17,210 nt of DNA from contig JAHBMJ010000477.1 of assembly GCA_018398765.1 (NCBI GenBank), forward strand, positions 109,821 through 127,030, in the 5' to 3' direction. This stretch comes from Chromera velia. Lineage: Eukaryota > Sar > Chromeraceae. Position 1 is the stretch's first letter. Every line of letters starts with the position of its first letter. Of this stretch, positions 1 to 8,156 are shown piece by piece. The translations under genes were made by a program, and so were the position numbers. The notes under the pieces were generated by a model that was given only the letters and a program-made list of their open reading frames with translations, was not told where the DNA came from and did no database searches.

Positions 1-446
1 GTTTCCCTGCTGCTGCTGCTGCTGCTGCTGCTGCCGGTGTTGTTGTTGGGAACTGTGGAAGGAAGCTGTAGATGTGTGAGCTCCTCCGGATCCTGTGGCT
101 GTGTGTGTGTGTGAGGCAGGACCTGCGGGTGGCTGCTGCTGCTGCTGCTGTTGCTGCCTCGGTCTGCCTTGCGCTCGTACCCTCTCCCGTTGTTCGTACC
201 ACTTGACTTCCACGAGTAGTTCGGCTGCAGGAAGGGAGGCAGGGAAGGGAAGGGAAGGAAGGGAAACACACACGCACGGAGGAATCAAAAGTGGAGTGAG
301 TGCACGCACGGGAGGAATACCTCGATGAGAAAAGAGAAAGAGAAAGAATAATTTCTGAAGCGCGTAAAAGCGAGGAAAGTGGCAAAAAGATGAGAGGGTG
401 GAGAAAGAGAAAAGGAACACAGCGGAAAAAAAAAGAGAAAAGTTAA
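1..446. other. 3' flank of the MAP kinase gene, repeat-rich
   Basis: No recognisable coding domain is seen here. The stretch holds two CTG runs, a short GT run near 102-112, and from about 230 to 440 a strongly purine-rich plus strand (GGAAG, GAAAGA, AAAAGAGAAA). The purine-rich part is a pyrimidine tract in the sense of the kinase transcript and resembles the kinase introns in composition. Small plus-strand open frames here are Cys- or Gly-rich products of the repeats and are not supported as genes. Confidence 0.6.
7..33. repeat. CTG trinucleotide repeat (9 units)
   Basis: Nine uninterrupted CTG units lie at the left edge of the window, and a second run of six lies at 133-150. On the minus strand both would read as runs of Ser, Gln or Ala. 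Minus-strand frames stay open from about 175 to the window edge through both runs, so these could belong to a low-complexity exon of a neighbouring gene. No domain was recognised to decide this. Confidence 0.9.
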
Positions 447-3400
447 TCAGAGTATCCACACATACAGAAATCTGTACGAACCCACCCACCCACGAATGAA
501 TAAATGACCGGACTGACCAAGAAGCCGTCGAGACTGTGCACCCGGAGAAGGTGTCAGGGGGTTTTCCTGAAGCGAGTGGAAGGGGATCTGTTGTTGATGA
601 TGCTGCAGACCTCCTCCTCCCACATGTCCTGCCCCGTAGGCGAAGGAAGATGAAGAAGAGGACGATGACGACGAAGAGGAAGAGGATGAAGACGAAGACG
701 AACTGCCATTATTATTTTGGACAGTGGAAGAGACCGAGTTGTCTCTCGTCGATGCCGTCGTTGCGTCTGCGCTGTCTCCGAAGAATTCAAAGTCAAACAC
801 AGTGTAGTCGACAGGCACACCCTCAGGTTCGTCTTCATCCAAATGAAGAGAGGCGAAGAAGGGGTGTTCGAGACATTCCGCTGCTGTGGGTCGCTTCCTA
901 GGTGAGAAGGACAGGAGACAGTCGAGGAGCCCGATGCAGTCTGGGCAATCTCGGGCGGCACTGAACAGCGCCCTGAGTCTGTCTGCACGGCTGATCTCAT
1001 CATTCCGAGGAATTCGACGGATGAAATCCCGAACCTGAAAGACACAGGGAAGGAAGGCAAAGAAAGAAAGGCGAATACAGAAAGTGAAAAGGTCTAAAGA
1101 ACTTCTCTCACGGGCATCGTCAGTCAGAAACCGATCCTGAATCAAAGACAGACAAGCATACACACACACACATACACACACACACACGCACAAATACACT
1201 CGCACACACATGACCAAGAAGACAAGCTTCCCGGCCTACAGAATGAAGAAAATGAAGGAGAGGCAAAGACCGTCTTTGCCGAAAAGCCAACCCCGACCGA
1301 CCGACCGACCGACCCACTCACCGATGCTGTGGGGATCTCATCAATTTCCTCTTCACTCGGGTGTCCAAGTACCTCGATAATCTTCCGAAGTTGATCCTTT
1401 GTCGAGGAGCCTCTGAACAGGGGACGCCGTGTCAGCAATTCCCCCAGAATGCACCCAACCGACCTGCATGGGGGGCATCACAAAACAACAGGGTTGGGGC
1501 ATGTCAAAGTTACGGAAAGGGGGAAAGAGAAAAAAGAAAAAGGGCAGGCGGGGAGGGAAAAAAGTGGAACAACGTAAGAAAACGAGAAACAGGGGGAGAA
1601 AGCTGGAAAGAAATTGCAAAGGGGGAATGAAGGCAGGAGAGGGTATCTACGCACCTTTCTTCTCTTTCCAGGCCCCAGAGTACCAGCAAGGGTTCAAGAA
1701 CATCATGTGAAAGCGAAACAAGATTGACAGAACCCCCTGAATGCCACTGACTGATTGACTAACTGACTGACTGACCAGATGTCGACTTTGGTGTCGTAGG
1801 AAGACCATGCACAGATGACCTCAGGTGCCCTATACCACCGAGTCTGGACGTAGTCAGTGTAGGGGACCACAGGGGCGCCCCCTGCCATGGTCCTTTCGGG
1901 TTCCCCCCCCCCGCCCTCGTGCTCGACTCCGTCGTCTCCGTCCTCGGAGTGACGCCTGGCTAGGCGGGCCTGGTTGGTCACTTTCGACAGCACCCGTGCC
2001 AGGCCAAAGTCACACACTGCGAGGTCGCAATTCGAGTTCACTAGCAGGTTGCGGGGTTTCTGCAACATACAAGGGGAGAATAAGTAAGAGTTGAACGCGT
2101 CATGGGGCATTATATTTTGGAGGGGGAAAGAGGTCCAGAAGCCATAGGAAGGAAACTGAGGGGAGATTTGATTTTTCTTTTCCGACTCCGGCAAAAGATG
2201 GATGAGCGTTGACGGCAGACTGCAGGAATCTGAGAGTTGCGTTACATGGCGTGCCGACAGAGAGACTCAGTACGAAAGAGGAGAGGGGAAAGAAGGTGGG
2301 GAGGCAAGGGAGACCAAAAGACAGGCGGCAAGAGACGACAGCCTGAGCAGGAGAGGAAAGGAGAAGAGATGACAAGAAAAGAACACAGGAGAGAAGAAGA
2401 GAGGAAAGGAAAGGAAAAGATTGAAGGAGAAAGGAGAGCAGAGGAGAGAGGGAGAGGACACAAATGGAGGAAGGAGAGCTGATCGACTGACGAGATCCCT
2501 ATGAAGAAAGTTGGAGGTGTGTATAAACTTCAGAGCCCTGAGAACTTGATAGATGAAGAACTGGCAGTGGGCGATTGCGAGTGGTTGAGGAGACCCGATG
2601 ATTTGTGCGAGGTCTGTCTCCATCAGGGTCGTGATCATCCACCTGCATGACCATCCGTGCATTGGTTGCTTGATTGATTGATCGAGTCATTTGATTCATT
2701 CCACACAGGGAGGCAGGCATTGATCCACACAAAAGAAACTAGGAAGGGAGGAAGGATTGACGGAGAAACGTGAGGACCGACTTGAATGCATCATGCCAAT
2801 GATCAGTGAGTGAGCGACTTCGTTTGTCATCTGTTTTCTCTTCTCTTTCGCTGAGTTTTGAGTTGGATATCAAAGAGGAAGGAGGAAACGGGAGAGGCAG
2901 AGTGGGAGGGGGAGAGGGAGAGAGATGAGAGAAGGCCGGATGGAAGAAAGAGGGAGAAAAGGGAAAAGAGAGGGGTGAGGGGGAAAGAGGGAGGGAGAAC
3001 AAAAGAAACAGGCGAACTGAAGGGAGGTGGGGATGAGAAGGCAGCATAGGACCCGAAAGATGAGATGAGGAGGGGGGGGACTGTGTGTGTCATGAAGCTG
3101 CCAAGCCACTCTATGGACACAAAAGACTGTTTGAATGGTTCTACGCTATGTATTCATGGCTTGAAATGGGGGTTTTCTGTCGAGACTCAAGCACGGCCTC
3201 ATCGCATGGAGATGGGGAGCATGAAGGTCGGTCTCTCAGCGCCTGACACCTGGCATGTACCGTTAACGGTTGGGGGGATGTGGACGGTCGGACTTACATA
3301 GTGATTCCCGTTGTGTCCACGTTGCCGTCTTCCTTGACGGGAACCTCGGCAAGGTTTGTGACAGGGACGGTGCGTGTGTTGCCGTGGACGTCTGTTACTG

Positions 3401-3747
3401 TACGGGTGAGAACAATCCCCTTCAGATTCAGGATATTCTCGTGGCCCTTCAAAGTTCGCAAAATTCGGGCCTCCCGCAAAATCCGTTTCGCGAACAAAAC
3501 GCACTGGAACACTTCAGGGCAACGCTTGATGGCGACAGATTGTCCTGTGAGGTTGTCTTTTGCCTTGCTGCAGAACAACGTACAACACCATATGGATTCG
3601 AGTATGTATGTATGCCATACTGAGACACAAAAGATGCGGATGCCGATGGATTCTTGCAGACACTGACCATACTGTGCCATAAGCGCCGTGACCGATCCAG
3701 TCGATCACTGAATACCTTGGTCCGAGCTCGAACTGATCCTGCTGCAT
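447..3747 (-). CDS. MAP kinase (CMGC Ser/Thr kinase) with TDY activation motif, six exons
   Basis: A Ser/Thr protein kinase of the MAPK family, which phosphorylates Ser/Thr-Pro sites and is activated by dual phosphorylation of TxY. Exons read from the sequence (minus) are 3747-3662, 3567-3298, 2642-2492, 2059-1776, 1463-1322 and 1034-447. Phases agree and the total is 1521 nt, giving 506 residues. All introns are GT-AG, and four of five acceptors end TGCAG. Visible motifs are: glycine loop GHGAYGTV (19-26), VAIK Lys43, helix-C Glu61, METDL (126-130), HRDL (166-169) with KPRN (170-173), DFG (186-188), TDY (237-239), APE (247-249), SVGCILGEL (265-273), Arg359, and a common-docking-like LHLDEDEP (374-381). 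The start is the first in-frame ATG after an upstream stop; it lies only 10 residues before the kinase core. Oddities are about 33 extra, acidic residues between DFG and TDY, and a Ser20 tract (422-441) followed by a Gly/His/Gln-rich tail. Family assignment is firm. Residues before or after the core could differ if further exons exist. Confidence 0.93.
1035..1321 (-). other. Intron 5 of MAP kinase gene
   Basis: This is 287 nt long, with donor GTGAGT and acceptor TTTCAG, phase 0. The donor is followed at once by a GGTC tetranucleotide run (plus strand CCGA, 1294-1315). A CA/TG dinucleotide repeat lies at about 1156-1212. No gene is seen inside it. Confidence 0.9.
1464..1775 (-). other. Intron 4 of MAP kinase gene
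   Basis: This is 312 nt long, with donor GTCAGT and acceptor ATGCAG, phase 2. It splits the Trp codon of DIWSVGC. The donor sits at the edge of an imperfect GTCA tetranucleotide run (1747-1775), so several GTCAGT copies follow one another. A purine-rich plus-strand tract occupies about 1505-1640. Confidence 0.9.
2060..2491 (-). other. Intron 3 of MAP kinase gene
   Basis: This is 432 nt long, with donor GTCAGT and acceptor TTGCAG, phase 0. It falls exactly between HRDL and KPRN of the catalytic loop. Positions 2265-2480 are strongly purine-rich on the plus strand (pyrimidine in the transcript). The open frames there are low-complexity artefacts. Confidence 0.92.
2643..3297 (-). other. Intron 2 of MAP kinase gene
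   Basis: This is 655 nt long, with a perfect GTAAGT donor and an ATGCAG acceptor, phase 2. The join gives [14 protein letters not shown], the expected hinge region. Most of 2860-3060 is a purine-rich tract on the plus strand, so a pyrimidine tract in the transcript. A GATT tetranucleotide run lies near the acceptor at about 2673-2688. No gene is seen inside it. Confidence 0.9.
3568..3661 (-). other. Intron 1 of MAP kinase gene
   Basis: This is 94 nt long, with donor GTCTGC and acceptor TTCTGCAG, phase 2. Joining across it restores the family pattern [18 protein letters not shown]. The donor is non-consensus at its +3 position, but no other GT gives an in-frame join here. Confidence 0.85.
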
Positions 3748-4874
3748 CGCGGCGCGGCTTCGGACTTCAAAGGAAGAGAAGCTACTAGGTGGAGGTAGGT
3801 CAGAAGACCGCTTATGTGGACTACAGCTTCGTTGGGGTCGGCCGAGACCGTCGTCGGATGATTTTTCCGACAGAGAAAGTCTCTTAGAGCGTATGGGCCC
3901 AACAGCTAGGCGTTTAGTAGGAAATGAAGGAATAATACGTGAGGAAGACAAACGAATGAATCACTGAAGACACCGACCCAGACCTAGAACTTGGGCAAGA
4001 AGACCAGGAAAGTATACAGGCGTAGACGGCTTTCTGGCATGCGTATATCCACGAGATACACCCAACCAGTTGGGTGAGTGCCTCGGGGGGCCCTTTAGGG
4101 GCGGGGTCCGCAAATTTGATTGATGCGCACCAGCCCGCTAGCGACACTAGCCTATACCATAGGCCCTTTGGCAGGCTACCATTACCAACGGGGTAGGCCT
4201 CTCCGCCCCCGATCTAGCACAGTGCTAAGCACACTCACATCTTTGTGTGATGTGATAAACACACCCAACCAGTTATGACGAACGGTGCACCGGGATACAC
4301 CGAGATACTGTCTTGGTGCTTGCCCAGACTGGAATTCAGGCCGGGCCCGGAGATCTACCAGGAGGGTGGGCAGGTAAATTTCGGGTTTTTTCTGAGGTAT
4401 CCGCTACCCCGGGCATACGAATTGAGCGACTCTCTTCCTTGTTGCCTTGAGGCCAAGAGCTGACGTTCAGAAACCCTTCCCGATTTCTGTGACATTGAAT
4501 TTCAGGGAATTTCTGTTTCTACGCGCGTACTCCTTAACTTAAAGCCTCGGAGGGCAAAATAGCTATATCCGTGACACCCTAGGCGGCGCCAACCAAGGAA
4601 CGCAAACACAGCTGCAGGCGCCACCATCGTAGGCCATCACTTGCTTTTGGACTATCTACGGCTGAGCCTTAGTTCCGGCTCCGCTTCCAATATTTTGTTT
4701 ATGTCGCTCTGCCAGAACTGCCATCCCAGCCTCCATGCCCTACCACGTGCTCTACTGTTTGTCACCTAGGTCTGGTTTATCTGCTAGCCTAGAGTATGCC
4801 CGCTAGCAATACTAGCCTACCATGGGCCCTTTGGTAGGCCACCATTGCCAGCGGGGTAGGCCTCTCTGCCTCCG

Positions 4875-5200
4875 GGGGCTTGGGCATGTGTTGTGCAGGT
4901 GCATAGGGCGGGGGCCATGACAATGTGTACAAAATATGCTTTTCGGGACCACACAAGCATACACTTGCAACTCTGTGCGAGTTATTTGAGGGGCACGCAT
5001 GTGCAAAGTAATTAAGGTATGTGCGATTACGGCTTCATGCGAGTTACTTAAAGGGCATATTTTAGAATTTGGGCGACACGGTGACAGACGGAGATAGAAG
5101 CGACCCCCCCCCCCAAAATGAAAAATTGCGTTATGCGAGTGCATGCGATCTCAGGGCCTCTCGGCTGATCTCAGCAGAGCTGAGCTACTCCCCGAGGCGA
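4875..5200 (+). repeat. Repeat module R, copy 1 (~326 bp)
   Basis: It starts GGGGCTTGGGCATGT and ends CCCCGAGGCGA. Blocks shared with copy 2 include TTTTCGGGACC, a GCAACTCTGTG block, the CGATCTCAGGGCCTCTCGGC block and the inverted pair CAGCAGAGCTGAGCT. A poly-C run (about 5104-5114) is followed by AAAATGAAAAA, also seen in copy 2. It has no coding capacity that I can recognise. Confidence 0.85.
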
Positions 5201-5282
5201 CGACATTCCATGACCTAGCTCCGAAAAATGTATCAATATTTTTTGAAAAATTCGAATTCCTTCAATTATTAATAACGGGATA

Positions 5283-5300
5283 CACCCAACTAGTTGGGTG
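5283..5300. repeat. 18-bp perfect palindrome in module P
   Basis: CACCCAACTAGTTGGGTG is its own reverse complement. The copy at 4059-4076 differs by one base (CACCCAACCAGTTGGGTG), and a half copy lies at 4262-4274. It could be a terminal or recombination signal of the repeat family. Function is unknown. Confidence 0.8.
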
Positions 5301-5357
5301 AGTGCCTTGGGGGGCCTTTTAGGGGGTCGGCCATAATTTGATTATTGCAAACCATCA

Positions 5358-5593
5358 GGGGCTTGGGCATGTCTTGCCTGTATGGCCGGGTAAATGGTCG
5401 GCGGGGGCTATGGCAACGTGCGTAAAATATGTTTTTCGGGACCGCATGTGCACGGCTAGAATATATGCAACTCTGTGTGAGTTACTTGACGGGCACGCAT
5501 CATGACGTACGTACGAGCGCAGAGTAATGCGATCACGGCTCCGTGCGAGTTGCTTGAGGGGCAAATTTTGGAATCAGGGCGACACCGTGCCAC

Positions 5594-5624
<31 letters not shown>

Positions 5625-5726
5625 CCGAACCCCCCCCCCCAAAATGAAAAAATGCGTTATGCGAGTGCGTGCGATCTCAGGGCCTCTCGGCTGATCTCAG
5701 CAGAGCTGAGCTGCCCCCCGAGGCGA
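5358..5726 (+). repeat. Repeat module R, copy 2 (~369 bp)
   Basis: This is the second copy of the unit at 4875-5200, in direct orientation and about 480 bp downstream. It is longer, mainly because of a CAGA tetranucleotide expansion (5593-5623) directly before the poly-C run (5630-5640), where copy 1 has only a single CAGACGGAGATAGA-like stretch. The two copies differ by many substitutions and indels, so the duplication is not recent. Confidence 0.85.
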
Positions 5727-5833
5727 TACAACCACCACATTTTGTATATGCTACTGTGGGCCTCGGAGGGCAGTTCAGCTTTTAAGAGAGGCCCCAGAAC
5801 AAATTACGCGCATAAAAAATCCTTTGCATGCAT

Positions 5834-5838
<5 letters not shown>

Positions 5839-5875
<37 letters not shown>

Positions 5876-5883
5876 ATATATAT
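5839..5883. repeat. TA dinucleotide microsatellite
   Basis: A TA run with two TATG/TGTA interruptions near 5867-5873, about 325 bp upstream of the GDPD-like start codon. A shorter TA stretch follows at about 5901-5911. Confidence 0.95.
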
Positions 5884-6000
5884 CTGACATTCTACCTAGC
5901 TATATATATTAATTGGATCGGCTGTGAAAATTAAGGCACTCACCGAAAATATTTGACGAAAAGGTCGATGTGTCACGTGGGCGTATATTTTTCCGTCGAA

Positions 6001-6014
6001 TTAATTGCAATTAA
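6001..6014. promoter_or_regulatory. 14-bp AT-rich palindrome upstream of the GDPD-like gene
   Basis: TTAATTGCAATTAA is a perfect palindrome 193 bp before the chosen ATG, outside the repeat modules. It has the form of a dimeric transcription-factor site. The role is inferred only from symmetry and position; no conserved core promoter element is evident. Confidence 0.25.
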
Positions 6015-6207
6015 GTCGCTGTATCGCCGATCCGCACTTTTGTCGTGATTTGTGGGACGCCAGTATACTTGTAGATCTCCACTGTCAATCTGGTTTGACT
6101 GCACTGCACCACTCCAACATCCTGTTCGGAAACCGAGAGACACGTCCATCGATTCACTCACCAGTGCTCAGACTTGTCCACTTACATACATACAACTGTA
6201 CAGATCG

Positions 6208-7857
6208 ATGGCTACTCTTCCGGTGGCCACTCTTTGTGGCTTGCTGGTGCTCCTGCTTCTTGACGTTCCAATACCCCTGTTCATCCTTTTGCCTCTTGTT
6301 GTCTATGCTGCTGGCAGTGTGATCTTGACGGAGTTTCCGTGGTTGCTTTACGGAGATCCTCAGAAGAGCCACCGAAAGGGCCGACAGACCATTCTTGCTC
6401 AATGGGCCGCAAAGGCGGCAGAGTCAAAAGAGGGTGTGCCCTTTCTGATTGTACACAGAACGTCAAGCGGAGAAGCGCCAGAGAATACTCTTGCTGGTCT
6501 GCGTCATTCGATAGAGAAGCAGGCTGAATGTGTTCAGATCGACACTCACTTAACCAAAGACTTCGTGACTGTCGTCTTTCAAGATAAGGAGACAGGAGCG
6601 AATCTTGCGCGTCTGACAGGAGAGGACGAGGGTACCACAATATTTGACGTCAAGTTCAAAGACCTCCGCCCTCTGTTAGAGACTTTGAAGTCCCTTATTC
6701 CTGAAGACCTTCCTTCAATACGCACTGAGGGTTTTGGTTCAGAGGGGCAAAGACTTGCATCGTTCAAAGAGTTCCTTGAAACCCTTCGGAGCATCGAAGA
6801 AGAAGGAGGAGCAAAACCTCTCGGGCCCCGGAAAGCAGTCGTGTGCGATTGGCCTCCACCCCCAAACTTGAAAAAACAGGGGACCGAAGGAAACCAAGCA
6901 GAAGAAATGGCCACAGTGGAAGACGCAGAAAAATCCGAAGAAGCCCAAAAGACAAACAACAAAACCGAGGAGAAAACGAAGAATCTTGTGAAACCCATTC
7001 AGCCTTTGCTTGTGTTTCTTTGGGATGCGGGGGAGACAGACGATCTGCCGGTTCGCGTTGTACAGTGGCTTCGTTTGTTCCATCGCGATCAGTTGACGGT
7101 ATTAGGGACGCAGTTCCAGGACCGTCTGACAGACTATCTCGAGAGAGAAATGCCGGGGTGCCCGCGTATCTATACGCAGACCGAGATTGTTCGTCTAGGC
7201 TGGTGGTGGCATCTTGGTCTTCTCCCTTTCTTTCCGTTAGAAATTTCGACCCGAATGTTCCATTGCCCCCTGATCGATGTCGATAAGTTCTTTCGCCTTG
7301 CTCGCCCAGAGCTGGACAGGGACTATTTCGAGGGGATGGGGTGTGAGACAGAGAGAGCGAGACTTGTGAAACAAATTGGAGAGAACGATGCAAGAGCCGC
7401 AGATGTTATGCGTCGCGGTGCAAAGGCGTTGATGGAAGACGGAGAAGAGGATGAGGAGACCGAGGTCGAGGCCGAGGGGGGGGCTCCGACAGTGGTTGAG
7501 CAAAGCCCGTCGGAGGTACAAAGTGCGACTGGGGGGGGGAAGAAAAGGCCCAAGAAGGCGCCAATGGGGCTGTTCTTTGTCCGTGCAACAGCTCACTTTA
7601 TGTTGGGTATGCGTAAATTCCTTCTGAATCAGGAGGGGTTTTGGAAGCATTTGCGGAAGAGGGGGATGGTCACGAGTGCGTTTTTGTGCAACACAGAGAA
7701 AGAGTTTGAGGAGGCGCACCGTCTGCGTGCGGTAGCGGTGATGACGGCACAACCCTCTCGTTATTGGCAGTGGGTGGAGAGCCGAAAAGGGAAACACGGG
7801 CTCGGCGAAGAAGGGGGACAACAGCTGGGAAAGGAAGACAACAAAAAGGCAAAGTAA
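6208..7857 (+). CDS. Glycerophosphodiester phosphodiesterase-like membrane protein (GDPD1/GDE4 type), probable pseudoenzyme
   Basis: 549 residues, single exon. Family members cleave glycerophosphodiesters or act as lysophospholipase D using two His and acidic metal ligands in a TIM barrel. Here residues 4-40 form one or two hydrophobic membrane segments, as in GDPD1/GDE4. HRTSSGEAPENTLAG (83-97) matches the family HRG-GE-PENT signature. CVQIDTHLTKD (108-118) and VVFQDKET (122-129) match the metal-site and second-His blocks; LTVLG (296-300), GLLPFFPL (337-344), LRKRGMV (482-488) and AVMTAQPSRY (510-519) match later family blocks. The family ExD Glu is Gln110, the second catalytic His is Gln125, and the third acidic ligand region reads LLVFLWDAG (267-275). 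His83, Glu89 and Asp112 remain. Low-complexity charged inserts lie at about 171-262 and 405-452. An in-frame ATG at 6052 would add 52 residues with no family match and would bury the membrane segment internally, so the ATG at 6208 is preferred. Fold assignment is strong; loss of activity is inferred. Confidence 0.88.
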   Translation: MATLPVATLCGLLVLLLLDVPIPLFILLPLVVYAAGSVILTEFPWLLYGDPQKSHRKGRQTILAQWAAKAAESKEGVPFLIVHRTSSGEAPENTLAGLRHSIEKQAECVQIDTHLTKDFVTVVFQDKETGANLARLTGEDEGTTIFDVKFKDLRPLLETLKSLIPEDLPSIRTEGFGSEGQRLASFKEFLETLRSIEEEGGAKPLGPRKAVVCDWPPPPNLKKQGTEGNQAEEMATVEDAEKSEEAQKTNNKTEEKTKNLVKPIQPLLVFLWDAGETDDLPVRVVQWLRLFHRDQLTVLGTQFQDRLTDYLEREMPGCPRIYTQTEIVRLGWWWHLGLLPFFPLEISTRMFHCPLIDVDKFFRLARPELDRDYFEGMGCETERARLVKQIGENDARAADVMRRGAKALMEDGEEDEETEVEAEGGAPTVVEQSPSEVQSATGGGKKRPKKAPMGLFFVRATAHFMLGMRKFLLNQEGFWKHLRKRGMVTSAFLCNTEKEFEEAHRLRAVAVMTAQPSRYWQWVESRKGKHGLGEEGGQQLGKEDNKKAK

Positions 7858-8156
7858 ACTTGCAAAGTAAAGCTGCTAGGAAGGAATTACTCTTAAATAA
7901 TTGGTATTCGTTCCTGATGTAGAGGCGCTGTGTATAATATGCTAGATAATATGTATGTCTCAACAGAGTGTGTTTTTGTCTATTTTTCTTAATGAGTCAG
8001 CTAGTGAGTCAGTGAATATTAGAATGCTAGTTAGAATGTTAAAGTCTAGGTTAAAGTTCATACTAGATTATACTAGATTCACACTCCTATCAAAACAACA
8101 GTCTGTCTGAACCCGAACGCTAAATGCCTTATACAGGCCGATGACGATGGTACATG
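7858..8156. other. 3' flank of GDPD-like gene
   Basis: AT-rich spacer with no recognisable gene. It contains short near-repeats such as TACTAGATTATACTAGATTC (near 8060-8080). No strong polyadenylation hexamer is evident directly after the stop. Confidence 0.5.

Larger units (their letters stand above)
4055..5726. repeat. Array of duplicated repeat modules between the two genes
   Basis: The spacer holds several modules present twice in the same orientation. Module P (4055-4098 and 5279-5320) begins GATACACCCAAC and contains a palindrome. Module Q (about 4134-4211 and 4799-4876) begins CCCGCTAGC and ends in GGGGTAGGCCTCTC. Module R is the large unit at 4875-5200 and 5358-5726. A short GCCTCGGAGGGCA also occurs at 4544 and 5760. 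The order is P-Q-(fragment of P at 4262)-Q-R-P-R, which suggests unequal duplication or repeated insertion of one composite element. No protein domain is seen in any frame. The stretch 4275-4790 between modules shows nothing recognisable. Confidence 0.8.

Noticed and set aside
3270-3666. Two plus-strand open frames of 117 and 128 codons over MAP kinase exon 2
   Set aside because: They are antisense shadows of an exon whose minus-strand reading is clearly kinase (VAIK, helix C, GHENIL).
3748-3951. N-terminal extension of the MAP kinase up to 3951
   Set aside because: The upstream open frame has no ATG (it opens with TTG after a stop). The first ATG is at 3745-3747, right before the kinase core.
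4055-5320. Repeats separated by spacers, considered as a CRISPR array
   Set aside because: The repeats are few, long, divergent and unevenly spaced, with no cas genes, and the host is a eukaryote.
5640-5726. tRNA- or small-RNA-like hairpin around CTCAGCAGAGCTGAGCT
   Set aside because: No cloverleaf, A/B box or CCA end could be drawn. The short inverted repeat is part of module R, which is present twice.
6052-6207. Longer GDPD-like start at ATG 6052 (52 extra residues)
   Set aside because: The extra part has no family match and would place polar sequence before the membrane segment. GDPD1-type proteins begin directly with the hydrophobic segment, as from 6208.
6579-7821. Several minus-strand open frames of 76-209 codons over the GDPD-like gene
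   Set aside because: They are antisense shadows. The plus strand carries ordered family motifs across the whole length.
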